Assembly: GCA_046351395.1 (NCBI GenBank)
Contig: JAXLYP010000027.1
Coordinates: 1-64,000 of the forward strand
Direction of reading: 5' to 3'
DNA from: CAYYKK01 sp046351395
Lineage (GTDB): Bacteria; Myxococcota_A; Polyangia; Polyangiales; Polyangiaceae
Length of the DNA stretch: 64,000 nucleotides
Shown one piece after another: positions 29,000 through 37,236 of the stretch. The first letter of the stretch is position 1; the number at the start of each line of letters is the position of its first letter. A program made the translations under genes and the position numbers. Below the pieces are notes generated by a model. It saw only the letters and a program-made list of their open reading frames with translations, did no database searches and was not told where the DNA came from.

Positions 29000-31092
29000 C
29001 ACGTGGGTGGCTCGAGGACCAACGAGACCGTGGCGCCCCGCTGAACGATGCTGCTCGCGGGGGGATCTTGGTGGAGGACGAGCCCGCTCCCATCGACGGA
29101 CGGCGTCAGTCCGGCGTCGACGAGCGCTCGGATCGCCTCTCGCACGGGGTAGCCCGAGAGGTCGGGGACGAGCGCCTCCGTGGGCTTCGGCTTGCGCGCG
29201 GGCGGCTTGGCCGGCGCGTCCGGCTGGGGAGCGCTGGGCACACCCTTCACCTCGTCGACGGCGCGGTAGGCTTCGGCCGCGGGGTCGAGGCCCTTCGCAG
29301 CCTCCGCGAGATCCGCGAGCTTCGGGGGCTGCGCGCCCGTCGGCGTCACGCCGAGGTAAGCGAGCGCCATCTCCGCGACGCGGCGGAACACCGGCGCTGC
29401 GACCGATCCACCGGCGTAGGTACCGGCCATCGGCTCGTCGATGGCGACGACGATCGCGAGGCGGGGCTTCTCCGCCGGTACGAAGCCGACGAAAGACGCG
29501 ATGTAGTGGGTGTCCGTGTACTTCCCGGTCTCCGGATCGATCTTCTGGGCGGTCGCCGTCTTTCCAGCGACGCGGAAGCCGGGGATGTTCGCCTCGACGC
29601 CGGTGCCGTCGCCTTCGGTGACGCTGACGAGCATCTCGCTCATGAGCTTCGCGACCGATGGCGAGACCGCGGCGCGCCGCACGTGGGTCGTGGGCGTCTC
29701 GAGCGTCGCCCCGGTCGAGTCCGTGACGCGCGAGATGATCATCGGCTCGAGCAGTCGTCCCCGGTTCGCGATCGCGGATACCGCGGACGCGAGCTGCATC
29801 GTGGTGACGCCGATGCCCTGACCGAACGCCGCCGACGCGAGCTCCACCTGCACCCACGGCCGGTTGCGCGGTCGGAGCACGCCCGTCGACTGTCCCGGCA
29901 GCGGGAGCCCGGGCGACTCACCGAAACCGAAGCGGCGGTATCCCTCGTAGAGGCGCTCTTGCCCGAGGCCGAGCGCGACCTTCGCGGCGCCGATGTTGGA
30001 CGAGTACTGCAGGACCTGCGTGGGCGAGAGCCACTTGTGGATGTGCGTGTCGTGGATGACGACGTTGTCGATCGGCATCCGCCCGTCCTCGCAGTAGATC
30101 GGCTCGGTCGCGCTGATCGCCTTGTTCGCGAACGCGGTCGCGAACGTGAAGATCTTCATCGTCGAGCCCGGCTCGTATCGATCGACGACCGCCCTGTTCC
30201 GTCGGTCGGCCGGATCCGCGGCGCCGTAGTCGTTCGGGTTGTAGCCAGGGCCGCTCGCCATCGCGAGGATCTCGCCCGTGTTCGGGTCCATCACCACGAT
30301 GGACCCGCCGTGCGCTTCGTACGTCTTCAGCGCGGCGGCGAGCTCGCGCTCCGCCTCGTATTGGATGGCCTTGTCGATCGTGAGGTAGACGTTGTGCCCC
30401 GCGAGGGCCTGCTCGTCCTGCCCTTCGCTGAAGATGAGTCGACCGGAGCGGTCGCGCAGGCCGTGCACCTCCGCCGGCTTCCCCTTGAGCTGCTCGTTGA
30501 GCGAGAGCTCGAGGCCCTCGCGGCCGTCCCCGTCCGGCGAGACGAACCCGAGGAGCGGGCCCGCGAGCTCACGGTTCGGGTAGAACCTGCGGCCCTCCCC
30601 CTCGAGCGTGATCCCGCGGATCGGATAGCGCTGGTCCGGGTCCATGAGCGCCTTCACGGCCGTGACCTCCTCCTCGGAGACGCGGCGCTTCAACCACGCG
30701 AACCGGCGCTTGCGGGTGAGCTTGTCCTTCACGTCCTCGACTGGAAGGTGGAGCGCCGCCGCGATCCGCTCGGAGTACTGGTCGATCTTCTGCGGGAGGT
30801 ACTGCTCGTCGATGCCGCGAAGCATCTCGACCGCGTCCACGGAGAAGCTCGGAACCTCGACGCTCTCGGCGAGGGGCGTCCCGTTCCGGTCGTAGATCGT
30901 GCCCCGCTTCGGCTCGATGTGGAGGCGCCGCTGCCGCTGCCGCTCCGCCATCTCGAGCCACTTGGCGCCGTCCTGGTTCTGGATGCGATCGGCGCCAGAG
31001 ACCACGAAGCCCAGGCCGAGCCCCATGATCCCGCACACGATCCCCATCCGGATCTTGATCCACTTCGCGCGCTCGGGGTCGAGGTTCTTCAT
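28999..31092 (-). CDS. ftsI: Septal penicillin-binding protein FtsI (class B) with a PASTA domain
   Basis: The protein has 697 residues from ATG 31092, overlapping ftsL by four bases. One N-terminal membrane helix (about 15-35) precedes the pedestal domain and the transpeptidase domain. Catalytic motifs are GSTMK near 307 (nucleophile Ser), SSN near 362, and AGKTATAQ near 510. The third motif is KTA instead of the usual KTG. A single C-terminal PASTA domain (about 635-697, VPDLSGYPVREAIRALVDAG) is present, more typical of SpoVD/Gram-positive PBPs but known in some other bacteria. It crosslinks septal peptidoglycan with FtsW. Confidence 0.94.
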   Translation of the reverse strand: MKNLDPERAKWIKIRMGIVCGIMGLGLGFVVSGADRIQNQDGAKWLEMAERQRQRRLHIEPKRGTIYDRNGTPLAESVEVPSFSVDAVEMLRGIDEQYLPQKIDQYSERIAAALHLPVEDVKDKLTRKRRFAWLKRRVSEEEVTAVKALMDPDQRYPIRGITLEGEGRRFYPNRELAGPLLGFVSPDGDGREGLELSLNEQLKGKPAEVHGLRDRSGRLIFSEGQDEQALAGHNVYLTIDKAIQYEAERELAAALKTYEAHGGSIVVMDPNTGEILAMASGPGYNPNDYGAADPADRRNRAVVDRYEPGSTMKIFTFATAFANKAISATEPIYCEDGRMPIDNVVIHDTHIHKWLSPTQVLQYSSNIGAAKVALGLGQERLYEGYRRFGFGESPGLPLPGQSTGVLRPRNRPWVQVELASAAFGQGIGVTTMQLASAVSAIANRGRLLEPMIISRVTDSTGATLETPTTHVRRAAVSPSVAKLMSEMLVSVTEGDGTGVEANIPGFRVAGKTATAQKIDPETGKYTDTHYIASFVGFVPAEKPRLAIVVAIDEPMAGTYAGGSVAAPVFRRVAEMALAYLGVTPTGAQPPKLADLAEAAKGLDPAAEAYRAVDEVKGVPSAPQPDAPAKPPARKPKPTEALVPDLSGYPVREAIRALVDAGLTPSVDGSGLVLHQDPPASSIVQRGATVSLVLEPPT

Positions 31093-31430
31093 GGCGGCCC
31101 CGACACGGCGTTCGACTCTTCATTTCCGTTCGGCGCGGGGTCGCGCGAGGGCGCGACGTCCTTGAGGACGATCACGCGCTCCGGCGGCGGCGGCGTCATC
31201 CCGAGCAGCGAGCGACCGACCATCTCGACCCGCTCGGGCGTGCGGTAGCTCGCCGCCTCGAGCGACAGCACGCGCTTGACCTCGCGGAGGCGAGCCTGCT
31301 CTTTTCGGGCGACACCGAGTTTGTAGCCGACCTGCACGCTGCGGCTCCGGAGCCCGAGGTGCAGGATGAACGCGACCACGGTGGCGACGATCGCGAGCGT
31401 CCACAGGGCGATGAAGGGGCGCTGCTTCAC
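31089..31430 (-). CDS. ftsL: Cell division protein FtsL-like bitopic protein
   Basis: The protein has 113 residues from GTG 31430, overlapping rsmH by four bases. It has a short cytoplasmic end, one membrane helix (about 6-25, FIALWTLAIVATVVAFILHL), then a helical segment with heptad spacing (VGYKLGVARKEQARLREVKR) and a short tail. Size, topology and position between rsmH and ftsI identify it as FtsL, which with FtsB/FtsQ activates FtsWI. Sequence conservation in this family is low, so the call rests on context. Confidence 0.85.
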   Translation of the reverse strand: MKQRPFIALWTLAIVATVVAFILHLGLRSRSVQVGYKLGVARKEQARLREVKRVLSLEAASYRTPERVEMVGRSLLGMTPPPPERVIVLKDVAPSRDPAPNGNEESNAVSGPP

Positions 31431-32419
31431 GCGAGCACCTCGTCGTCCTCGTCCTCGTTCTCGTCGCCCCGGCTCTCGGTGACGGCCTCGGACGGGCCGA
31501 GGAGCCGCGCCGCCCTGAGCTTCGCGCTGCGCGCGCGGGGGTTGTCGCTCACCTCGCGCGTGCTGGGCACGACGGGCTTCTTGTAGATCCTCGCCCAGAC
31601 GGCGCGATCGAGGAGCGCCCGCTTCACGATGCGGTCCTCGAGCGAGTGGAAGGCGATGATGGCGACGACGCCCCCCTGCCTCAGGATCCCCGGGCAAGCG
31701 GCCATCAGCGCCGAGAGCTCCTCGAGCTCCTCGTTCACCGCGATCCGGAGCGCCTGGAACGTCTTGGTCGAGGGGTCGACGCCTCCGACGCGCGCCGGTC
31801 CGACCGCCCGCACGACGGCGCGCCGGAGATCGGTGGTCGTGTGGAGCTCCCCGTTCGCGAGCGCCTGCTTGATGCACCGAGCTACGCGGCGGCTCCGCCG
31901 CTCGTCGCCGAGGCGGTAAATCACGTTCGCGAGCTCGTCGTCGTCGAGCCGCTCGATCAGCTCGAGCGCGGTCTCCCCCGCGGACCCGTCCATCCGCATG
32001 TCGAGGGGCCCCTCGTGGCGGAAGCTCATGCCGCGATCCGCCTCGTCGAGCTGCATCGAGCTCACCCCGACGTCCGCGAGGACCCCGTCCACGCCTTCCG
32101 GCGCGAGCTCACGCGCGATCACCGCGATCTCGGAGAACCGGCCCGCGACCCCGACGAAGCGGTCCCCGAACCGCGCGAGGCGGCGCCTCGCGATCGTCAG
32201 CGCGACGGGGTCCCGGTCGATCCCGATCACGCGCGTCCCTGGGGTCTCGAGGATCGCCTCCGAGTGGCCCCCCGCCCCGAGCGTCGCGTCGATGAACGTC
32301 GCCCCGGGGCGAGGTGCGAGCGCGGCCAGCGACTCCGCGACGAGGACGGAGACGTGGGGGTGCGCAGGCATCGGAGGGGGCGGAGCGCTTGGCATTTTCA
32401 CGACGTTGACAACGTTCAC
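31427..32419 (-). CDS. rsmH: 16S rRNA (cytosine-1402-N4)-methyltransferase
   Basis: The protein has 330 residues. The SAM-binding motif FIDATLGAGGHSEAIL and the RsmH signatures LADVGVSSMQLDEADRGMSF, IYRLGDERRSRRVARCI and FHSLEDRIVKRALL are all present. It methylates C1402 in the decoding centre of 16S rRNA. The start at 32419 gives a 20-residue lead; internal Met at about residue 9 or 17 (MPAHPHVSVLV) could be the true start. It lies 19 bases after mraZ. Confidence 0.95.
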   Translation of the reverse strand: MNVVNVVKMPSAPPPPMPAHPHVSVLVAESLAALAPRPGATFIDATLGAGGHSEAILETPGTRVIGIDRDPVALTIARRRLARFGDRFVGVAGRFSEIAVIARELAPEGVDGVLADVGVSSMQLDEADRGMSFRHEGPLDMRMDGSAGETALELIERLDDDELANVIYRLGDERRSRRVARCIKQALANGELHTTTDLRRAVVRAVGPARVGGVDPSTKTFQALRIAVNEELEELSALMAACPGILRQGGVVAIIAFHSLEDRIVKRALLDRAVWARIYKKPVVPSTREVSDNPRARSAKLRAARLLGPSEAVTESRGDENEDEDDEVLA

Positions 32420-32438
32420 GGCACGTCCCGGGAGGCCA

Positions 32439-32888
32439 TCAGAGCCCCAGCTTTCCCATCGCCGCGCGAAGATCCTTGAGCTCGAGCGCGCTCTTCTGCT
32501 TCGCGAGCGCGGCCCACGCCTCCTGCGACCACAGCTCCGCGCGCGGGCCGTGTCCGAGCCAAAGGACGGACTTCTCGAGCTTCGCGTGCGCGCGGAGGTT
32601 CGGCGGGATGAGGATGCGCCCCTGCTTGTCGAGGTCGCACTCGATCGCGGCCGACACGTAGAACCGGCGGAAGTCGATCACCTCCGGCTCGAACGAGTTC
32701 ATCTTGTCGAGCTTGGCCTCGAGCTCCTCCCACGCCTTCAGCGGGTAGACGTCGAGGCAGGGGTCCCCGAGGGCCGGCGTCACGACCAAGCGGATGTCTC
32801 CGGCCGGCGCGAGCACGTCGCGAAAGCGGACGGGGAGGCTGGTGCGCCCCTTGTCGTCGATCGCGTGCTCGAAGTGGCCTCTGAACAT
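32439..32888 (-). CDS. mraZ: Transcriptional regulator MraZ
   Basis: The protein has 149 residues. Two SpoVT/AbrB-like repeats are visible, each with the DKGR pattern: IDDKGRTSLPVRFR (residues 11-24) and LDKQGRILIPPNLRAHA (about 91-107). MraZ rings bind short GTGG/TGGG repeats upstream of their own gene and repress the dcw cluster. Matching repeats lie 39-53 bases upstream of this start. It is the first gene of the division operon. Confidence 0.95.
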   Translation of the reverse strand: MFRGHFEHAIDDKGRTSLPVRFRDVLAPAGDIRLVVTPALGDPCLDVYPLKAWEELEAKLDKMNSFEPEVIDFRRFYVSAAIECDLDKQGRILIPPNLRAHAKLEKSVLWLGHGPRAELWSQEAWAALAKQKSALELKDLRAAMGKLGL

Positions 32889-32926
32889 GGTCGGTCAGCT
32901 CGTCGCTGGGCGGGCGTGACAGCGTT

Positions 32927-32941
32927 TGCCACTTTCTCCCA
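32927..32941 (-). promoter_or_regulatory. mraZ: MraZ-box-like repeat upstream of mraZ
   Basis: On the minus strand this reads TGGGA-GAAAG-TGGCA: two TGG(G/C)A elements whose starts are 10 bases apart, the arrangement reported for MraZ operators. A further TGGG lies 13 bases upstream. The box lies between the putative promoter and the mraZ start codon, where MraZ would block transcription. Confidence 0.55.
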
Positions 32942-32953
32942 CTAGCCGGGCCC

Positions 32954-32982
32954 ACGCTACGGAGGGGTCCCAGATCTGTCAA
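32954..32982 (-). promoter_or_regulatory. Candidate sigma-70 promoter of the dcw operon
   Basis: Minus strand TTGACA (32982-32977), 17-base spacer, then TAGCGT (32959-32954). The -35 is perfect and the -10 keeps the key T, A and final T. It lies about 66 bases before mraZ and just upstream of the MraZ-like box. Assigned from sequence only. Confidence 0.5.
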
Positions 32983-33106
32983 CAGAACGGGCCGTTTTGT
33001 GGTGGGTCCTGGACGCATGTGATACCGGAGCGTCCGTATCCAGTTCCTCAAGCGTTGGCCAAATTCTCTGCAGTTCCCCAACGCGCACCGGGCCCGCAAG
33101 GCGGAG

Positions 33107-33121
33107 TGGCAGAAAGTGGGT
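33107..33121 (+). promoter_or_regulatory. Second MraZ-like repeat, opposite orientation
   Basis: Plus strand TGGCA-GAAAG-TGGGT carries the same GAAAG spacer as the box at 32927-32941, inverted and about 166 bases away. It could be a distal MraZ operator permitting looping, or a remnant duplication. No plus-strand gene starts beside it. Confidence 0.4.
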
Positions 33122-33405
33122 CCCGGCGACCATGGAACGCCCCGTAGACCGACCTCAACGCTCTTGACACGAGGTTGGGGAGGCAAGTCACCGTTGCGAC
33201 GGGACCGCTATTGCGACCCGATTGATGAGGACGGTGCGCACGACCGTACGCGCCGCGTCGCCGCCGCTCGTCCACGACGCTCGCCCTGGACGGATCGCGC
33301 GCGCGGACGGCGGCTAGCGAACGAACGTCGGAGCGCGCGGCAGGCGCGCCGTCACGCTGCGGTCCACCGGAAGGTGACGGATCACCGGCCCGAGGGGCGC
33401 GGCCG

Positions 33406-35349
33406 CTACTGCTTGCTGAAGCTGAACGGGATCACGGTGTGCGACTCACCGTCCGCCGGTGGGAAGTGCCAGCCCGCGATGCTCCCCTGGACGCAGCTCG
33501 CGAGCGTGGGAAATCCACCGCCACCAGACGTGCTCACCGACGTCACGCTGCCCGACGGGCCGATCGTGACCGACGCGGTCACCTTCGCGCTCTTGGTCTT
33601 GCCGTCGCTCGCCTCGTACGCCGGATCCCAGCAGCGCCTCGAGATCGTGGGCTTGTTGCGGTTCACGACGCCCTCGATCTCGCCTGCGGACAGGTTTCCC
33701 TTGCCCCCGCTCGACGTCGCGTCGCTCGTCGCCTTCGGTCCGGGTGTTTGCCCCGTGTCGAACCCGCTCAAGTCGGGGTCGTCTCCCGTGCCACTGCTCC
33801 CGGGCTTCGCGCTCTTCGCCGTCGACGGGCTCGTGCCTGGCGGGCGGTAGTTGGGGTTGCCCGGGACGACTTGGGGGTTGCCGCTCGCATCCGTCGTCGG
33901 GGTGGACGGATCGCCCGGGTTCGCGGTCCCGCTGCCGTTGTTGTCGGGGCCGGGACCACCCGGCCGCGCCACTCCAGGCGTCCCCGCGGTCGGGGTGGCC
34001 GACGCGTTTTGATAGACGACCTGCGTTTCCGATTTGCGGAAGAACAGCGCCCACGCGGCGACGCCACCGAACGCGGCGCACATCGCGATGAAGGCCCACG
34101 CCATGGGGTGGATGCCCTTCTTCGTCGGGCGCGGGGGGATGCTGTCCGATCCAGCGTACGCTTGGGGCCGGAGCGGCATCACGGAGGGGCTCAACCCGCC
34201 GGAGTCGCTCATCGGGATGAGGCCCGCCGAGGCTCCGTTCGAAGTCTTTGCCGCCGCCGCCTGAGGCGCCGCGAACGGATCGCTCATCACGCCGACGGGC
34301 GCGACGCTCGGTCGGAACGGATCGGCCACGGCGAGCGGCGCGTCGCCCGCAGCCGCCGTTGCGGCGACCGCGGGGTTCGAAGGAGACTCCACCGGCGGGG
34401 TCGGCGCCGTGCCGTTTTGCGCTCCGTTCGAGTGCGAGGCGGGCACCGAGTTCGCGATCATCCCGGCCGCCGGGGAGGTGGTGAGCGGGACCGTCGCGCT
34501 CATGGGTTTCGCCGGGGTCGGCGTCGCCGGCCGCTTGCGCGCCTCGTCGACGAGCGCGAGCAGCACGGGGAACAGCTTGAGCGGCTGCCACTCGTCGAAG
34601 CCTTCGCGCCAGACGAGCGACTCTCCGTCGACCGAGCCCGCCGCGGCCTTCTCCTTGATGACGGAGAGGCGAACGGGCCCGAGGGGAACGCCGCCCACGC
34701 CGACGTACCAATCCTCGGTCTGCGACGAATCCGGGCTCGACGCCGGTGGTGGCGTGGAGACGGCGCGGGAGAAGCCTCCGGACAGACTCGAGGTGCTCGC
34801 CGGTGGAGCGACCGACGCAGGTCGCGCCCCAGGCCCGCCCGGGCGTGGTGCGGCCGGAGCCTGCGCCGTCGACTGCATGCCGAGCGCACCCCCCAGCGCC
34901 CCAGGACGCACGGACGCGCGTGCGGGGGGAACGATCCGCGGCGCGCTCGGCGCGCGCGGGGCCGACACCGACCCGCCGACCGCGGGCCCCGCGCCGGTGT
35001 TCCGCAGGAAGAGCGGCGACGGACGGACGACCGTGGCCGAGTCATCGTCGGGAGCGCTGCGCCCGAACGAGTGCTGGGCTGAGTCCTTGGGCTCGAGCTC
35101 CGGCGCCGAGGCGGATGCGCCCGCGGGCGGAGTCACGGCGGTGTGCACGCCGGTCAACAGCAGCTCCGCGCCCGTGAGCTCGCCCGCGGGGCTCGCCGGG
35201 TTGCCCCGCGAGACGGAGCTCTCCGTCACCGACGAGCTCACCTGGATCATGTGGCCGCACCGTCGACACTTCATGCGAAGCGTCTTGCCGGCGACCTTCT
35301 CGTCACCGATCTGGTACTTGGCTTTGCAGTTCTCGCAGACGAACTTCAT
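33406..35349 (-). CDS. GltJ/AgmX-like protein: zinc ribbon, GYF domain, membrane helix, TonB-like C-terminal domain
   Basis: The protein has 647 residues. The N-terminal MJ0042-type zinc ribbon has C5, C8, C28 and C31 (VCENCKAKYQIGDEKV). A Pro/Ala/Ser linker leads to a GYF_2 domain near 211-260 (DWYVGVGGVPLGPV and SLVWREGFDEWQPL). More disordered sequence is followed by one membrane helix (about 413-436, MAWAFIAMCAAFGGVAAWALFF). The last 100 residues form an AgmX/PglI-type periplasmic domain (NRNKPTISRRCW, VTASVTIGPSGSVTSV, HFPP). This is the domain order of the Myxococcus gliding motor component GltJ (AgmX); whether this protein serves motility here is inference. The gene stands alone beside the dcw leader. 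Confidence 0.82.
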   Translation of the reverse strand: MKFVCENCKAKYQIGDEKVAGKTLRMKCRRCGHMIQVSSSVTESSVSRGNPASPAGELTGAELLLTGVHTAVTPPAGASASAPELEPKDSAQHSFGRSAPDDDSATVVRPSPLFLRNTGAGPAVGGSVSAPRAPSAPRIVPPARASVRPGALGGALGMQSTAQAPAAPRPGGPGARPASVAPPASTSSLSGGFSRAVSTPPPASSPDSSQTEDWYVGVGGVPLGPVRLSVIKEKAAAGSVDGESLVWREGFDEWQPLKLFPVLLALVDEARKRPATPTPAKPMSATVPLTTSPAAGMIANSVPASHSNGAQNGTAPTPPVESPSNPAVAATAAAGDAPLAVADPFRPSVAPVGVMSDPFAAPQAAAAKTSNGASAGLIPMSDSGGLSPSVMPLRPQAYAGSDSIPPRPTKKGIHPMAWAFIAMCAAFGGVAAWALFFRKSETQVVYQNASATPTAGTPGVARPGGPGPDNNGSGTANPGDPSTPTTDASGNPQVVPGNPNYRPPGTSPSTAKSAKPGSSGTGDDPDLSGFDTGQTPGPKATSDATSSGGKGNLSAGEIEGVVNRNKPTISRRCWDPAYEASDGKTKSAKVTASVTIGPSGSVTSVSTSGGGGFPTLASCVQGSIAGWHFPPADGESHTVIPFSFSKQ

Positions 35350-35428
35350 CGAGGGCTCGAGGACTCAAGGTTAGACGATTGTGAGTGGATCGGCCACGCT
35401 TCCACCGAGGCGTCTTCCAAGAAAAGAA

Positions 35429-35440
35429 GTCCGAGCGGAC
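35429..35440 (-). terminator. Weak terminator-like hairpin after the MshEN-receiver gene
   Basis: On the minus strand GTCC-GCTC-GGAC is followed by TTCTTTTCTT and preceded by TTTTTT. It lies 66 bases beyond the regulator stop and before the GltJ-like gene. The stem is only 4-5 base pairs, so it is weak. Confidence 0.3.
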
Positions 35441-35505
35441 AAAAAAGACGGACGGGTGAACGTTGCCCCCCGCGCTCGGGACGTTCAGGGGCGCCGAGCG
35501 GTGGC

Positions 35506-37182
35506 TCAGAGCAGGCCGACGAGGTGCTCCTTGATGGTCTTCCGCGTGTCCTCGTCCGGGGCGATGTGGAGCGCCCGCTGCCAAGCCTCAACCGCCTTGT
35601 TCTTGAAACCCGCTTGCTGATACAAAATGGCAAGGTTCTTCACGGACGCGAAGTGCTTCCCCTGGATCTCCACGGCGCGCTCGAGCTGCTGGATGGCGTC
35701 GTAGACCTGGCCTCGCTTTCCGTAGAGCAGACCGAGGTGGAAGCGGAGGCGGTACGCGAGAGGATCCACCTTCGTCCCCTGGACGAGGAGCTCGGTCGCG
35801 CGCTCGAGGTCGCCCGCGCGATACGCCGCGACGCCGTCGTTCAAGAGCTGCTCCGCCTCCGCGCTGATCCGCTCGGCGTCGACCGGTTGCTTCCGCGCCT
35901 TGAGCGCCTGCTCGACCGCGGCGAGGACGTCGGCGACGCGGAAGGGCTTCTCGATGTACGCGTCGACGCCGTAGTTCGTCTTCACGTCCTCCGCGATGCG
36001 CCAACCGCGATAGACGGCGGAGACCATGATGATGGGGACGTGCGCGAAGCGCGTCGACCCGCGGATCCGTCGGGCGATGTCGAACCCGTGGATCTCGGGG
36101 AGCATCGCGTCGAGGATCACGAGGTCCGGGGCCTCCACCTTGAGCGCTTGCAGCGCCGTGCGGCCCCGATCCGCCTCGACGACGGCGTACCCGCTCTCCT
36201 CGAGCACGCGGCGCAGGAGCTTCCGAATTTCGAGCTCGTCGTCGACGACGAGGAGCTTCTTCTTTCCCGCCGTCGCTTCGGGCTTCGGCGGCGGCTCCTT
36301 CGGAAACTCCGCGACCACGGAGAGCTCGCGCGCGACGTCCCCGAAGTCGGCCTCGCTGACCTCGGTGTCGATGTGCTTGCTCATCTTGTCGTCGATGACG
36401 ACCTGGGTCGGCACCGCGGCGAGCGTCGTCGAGGAAGGGCGGAACCGGCGTTCGCGCCCCGCGAGGCCCGCGGCCTGAGTCCGATCGGCGGGGTCGCCGA
36501 TGGGATCGGACGACCTCGAGGTCGGCTTCATCGACGGCGGCTGGAGCTTCGCGGCGGCGGGCGGTGGTGGCGGTGGTGGTCGGGGTGCGGGGCGCGGGAC
36601 GGGAGGGGGCCCCGACCTCTGCGGGGGCGCCGCGACCGCGGGCGCCGGCGGGGTCGCGACCGGAGCTTCCGCGGGAGCGCGCACGATGCCGACGCGCGCC
36701 AACACGTCCGCCGGGCAGTCCGCGCCAGCGTAGTACTGTTCGTTCCGCTCCTTCAGATCATAGGCGTCCCGGATCACGCGGAGCAGGGCGCGCTCGAGCG
36801 CGATGTACGCGAAGATCCGCTTACCCGTGACGAACTCGAGCTCCTCGAGGGCCTTCTTGTCCTCGGGGTTCGCCATCGCGCAGAAGATCCTGTCCTCCCG
36901 CTCGAGCACGGGCAGGAGCTTGTGTCGGAGCGCGATCTCGCGAGGCAACACGTTGAGGTCCGACAGCTTGATGCAGACCTGATTCAGATCGATTCCAGGC
37001 ACACCGCGCTGCGTGGAGAGCGCCTTCAGCGCCTCGAGCTCCGTCAGCGCGCCCGTCTCGATGAGTCGGCTCGCGATCGGGAGGGGACTGTCTTGCGCGA
37101 GCGCGGTCTCCAGGGCAGCCGGGGAGACGGCTTGCTGCTCGATCAGGATGCGACCGATGGTCTTCTTGTCTGGGTCGCTCAT
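35506..37182 (-). CDS. MshEN domain - receiver domain - TPR signalling protein
   Basis: The protein has 558 residues. The N-terminal 150 residues match the GspE/MshE N-terminal type domain (KTIGRILIEQQAVSPAALETAL, IDLNQVCIKLSDLNVLP). In some family members this domain binds cyclic di-GMP. A Pro-rich linker (about 160-290) follows, then a receiver domain (about 305-425) with LLVVDDELEIRKLLRR, phospho-acceptor in VILDAMLPEIHG and conserved Lys in YIEKPF. The last 115 residues are TPR repeats. It has no DNA-binding or enzymatic output, so it likely signals through protein contacts. It follows tgt by 54 bases on the same strand. Confidence 0.88.
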   Translation of the reverse strand: MSDPDKKTIGRILIEQQAVSPAALETALAQDSPLPIASRLIETGALTELEALKALSTQRGVPGIDLNQVCIKLSDLNVLPREIALRHKLLPVLEREDRIFCAMANPEDKKALEELEFVTGKRIFAYIALERALLRVIRDAYDLKERNEQYYAGADCPADVLARVGIVRAPAEAPVATPPAPAVAAPPQRSGPPPVPRPAPRPPPPPPPAAAKLQPPSMKPTSRSSDPIGDPADRTQAAGLAGRERRFRPSSTTLAAVPTQVVIDDKMSKHIDTEVSEADFGDVARELSVVAEFPKEPPPKPEATAGKKKLLVVDDELEIRKLLRRVLEESGYAVVEADRGRTALQALKVEAPDLVILDAMLPEIHGFDIARRIRGSTRFAHVPIIMVSAVYRGWRIAEDVKTNYGVDAYIEKPFRVADVLAAVEQALKARKQPVDAERISAEAEQLLNDGVAAYRAGDLERATELLVQGTKVDPLAYRLRFHLGLLYGKRGQVYDAIQQLERAVEIQGKHFASVKNLAILYQQAGFKNKAVEAWQRALHIAPDEDTRKTIKEHLVGLL

Positions 37183-37236
37183 CGCCGGGGTGCGAGCGGA
37201 TCGTAGCCGGGGTCACGCCGCGAGCGAAGGGGTCAG

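Larger units (their letters stand above)
32889..33405. other. 517-base intergenic region between mraZ and the GltJ-like gene
   Basis: No gene is supported. The left 100 bases hold the mraZ leader: a promoter-like pair and one MraZ-like box read leftward. A second MraZ-like box sits at 33107-33121 in the opposite orientation. A TTGACA hexamer at 33164-33169 on the plus strand has no good -10 partner and no gene follows in that direction. The rest (about 33180-33405) is plain GC-rich sequence in which I see nothing. Confidence 0.5.

Noticed and set aside
27437..29857. A murE-murF fusion, suggested by a long 806-codon frame over murE
   Set aside because: The part upstream of 28999 is antisense-type Arg/Asp-rich sequence in the ftsI region, not MurF.
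33116..33850. A plus-strand gene of about 244 codons in the mraZ-GltJ gap
   Set aside because: Most of it is antisense to the C-terminal domain of the GltJ-like gene, and the part in the gap has no recognisable features.
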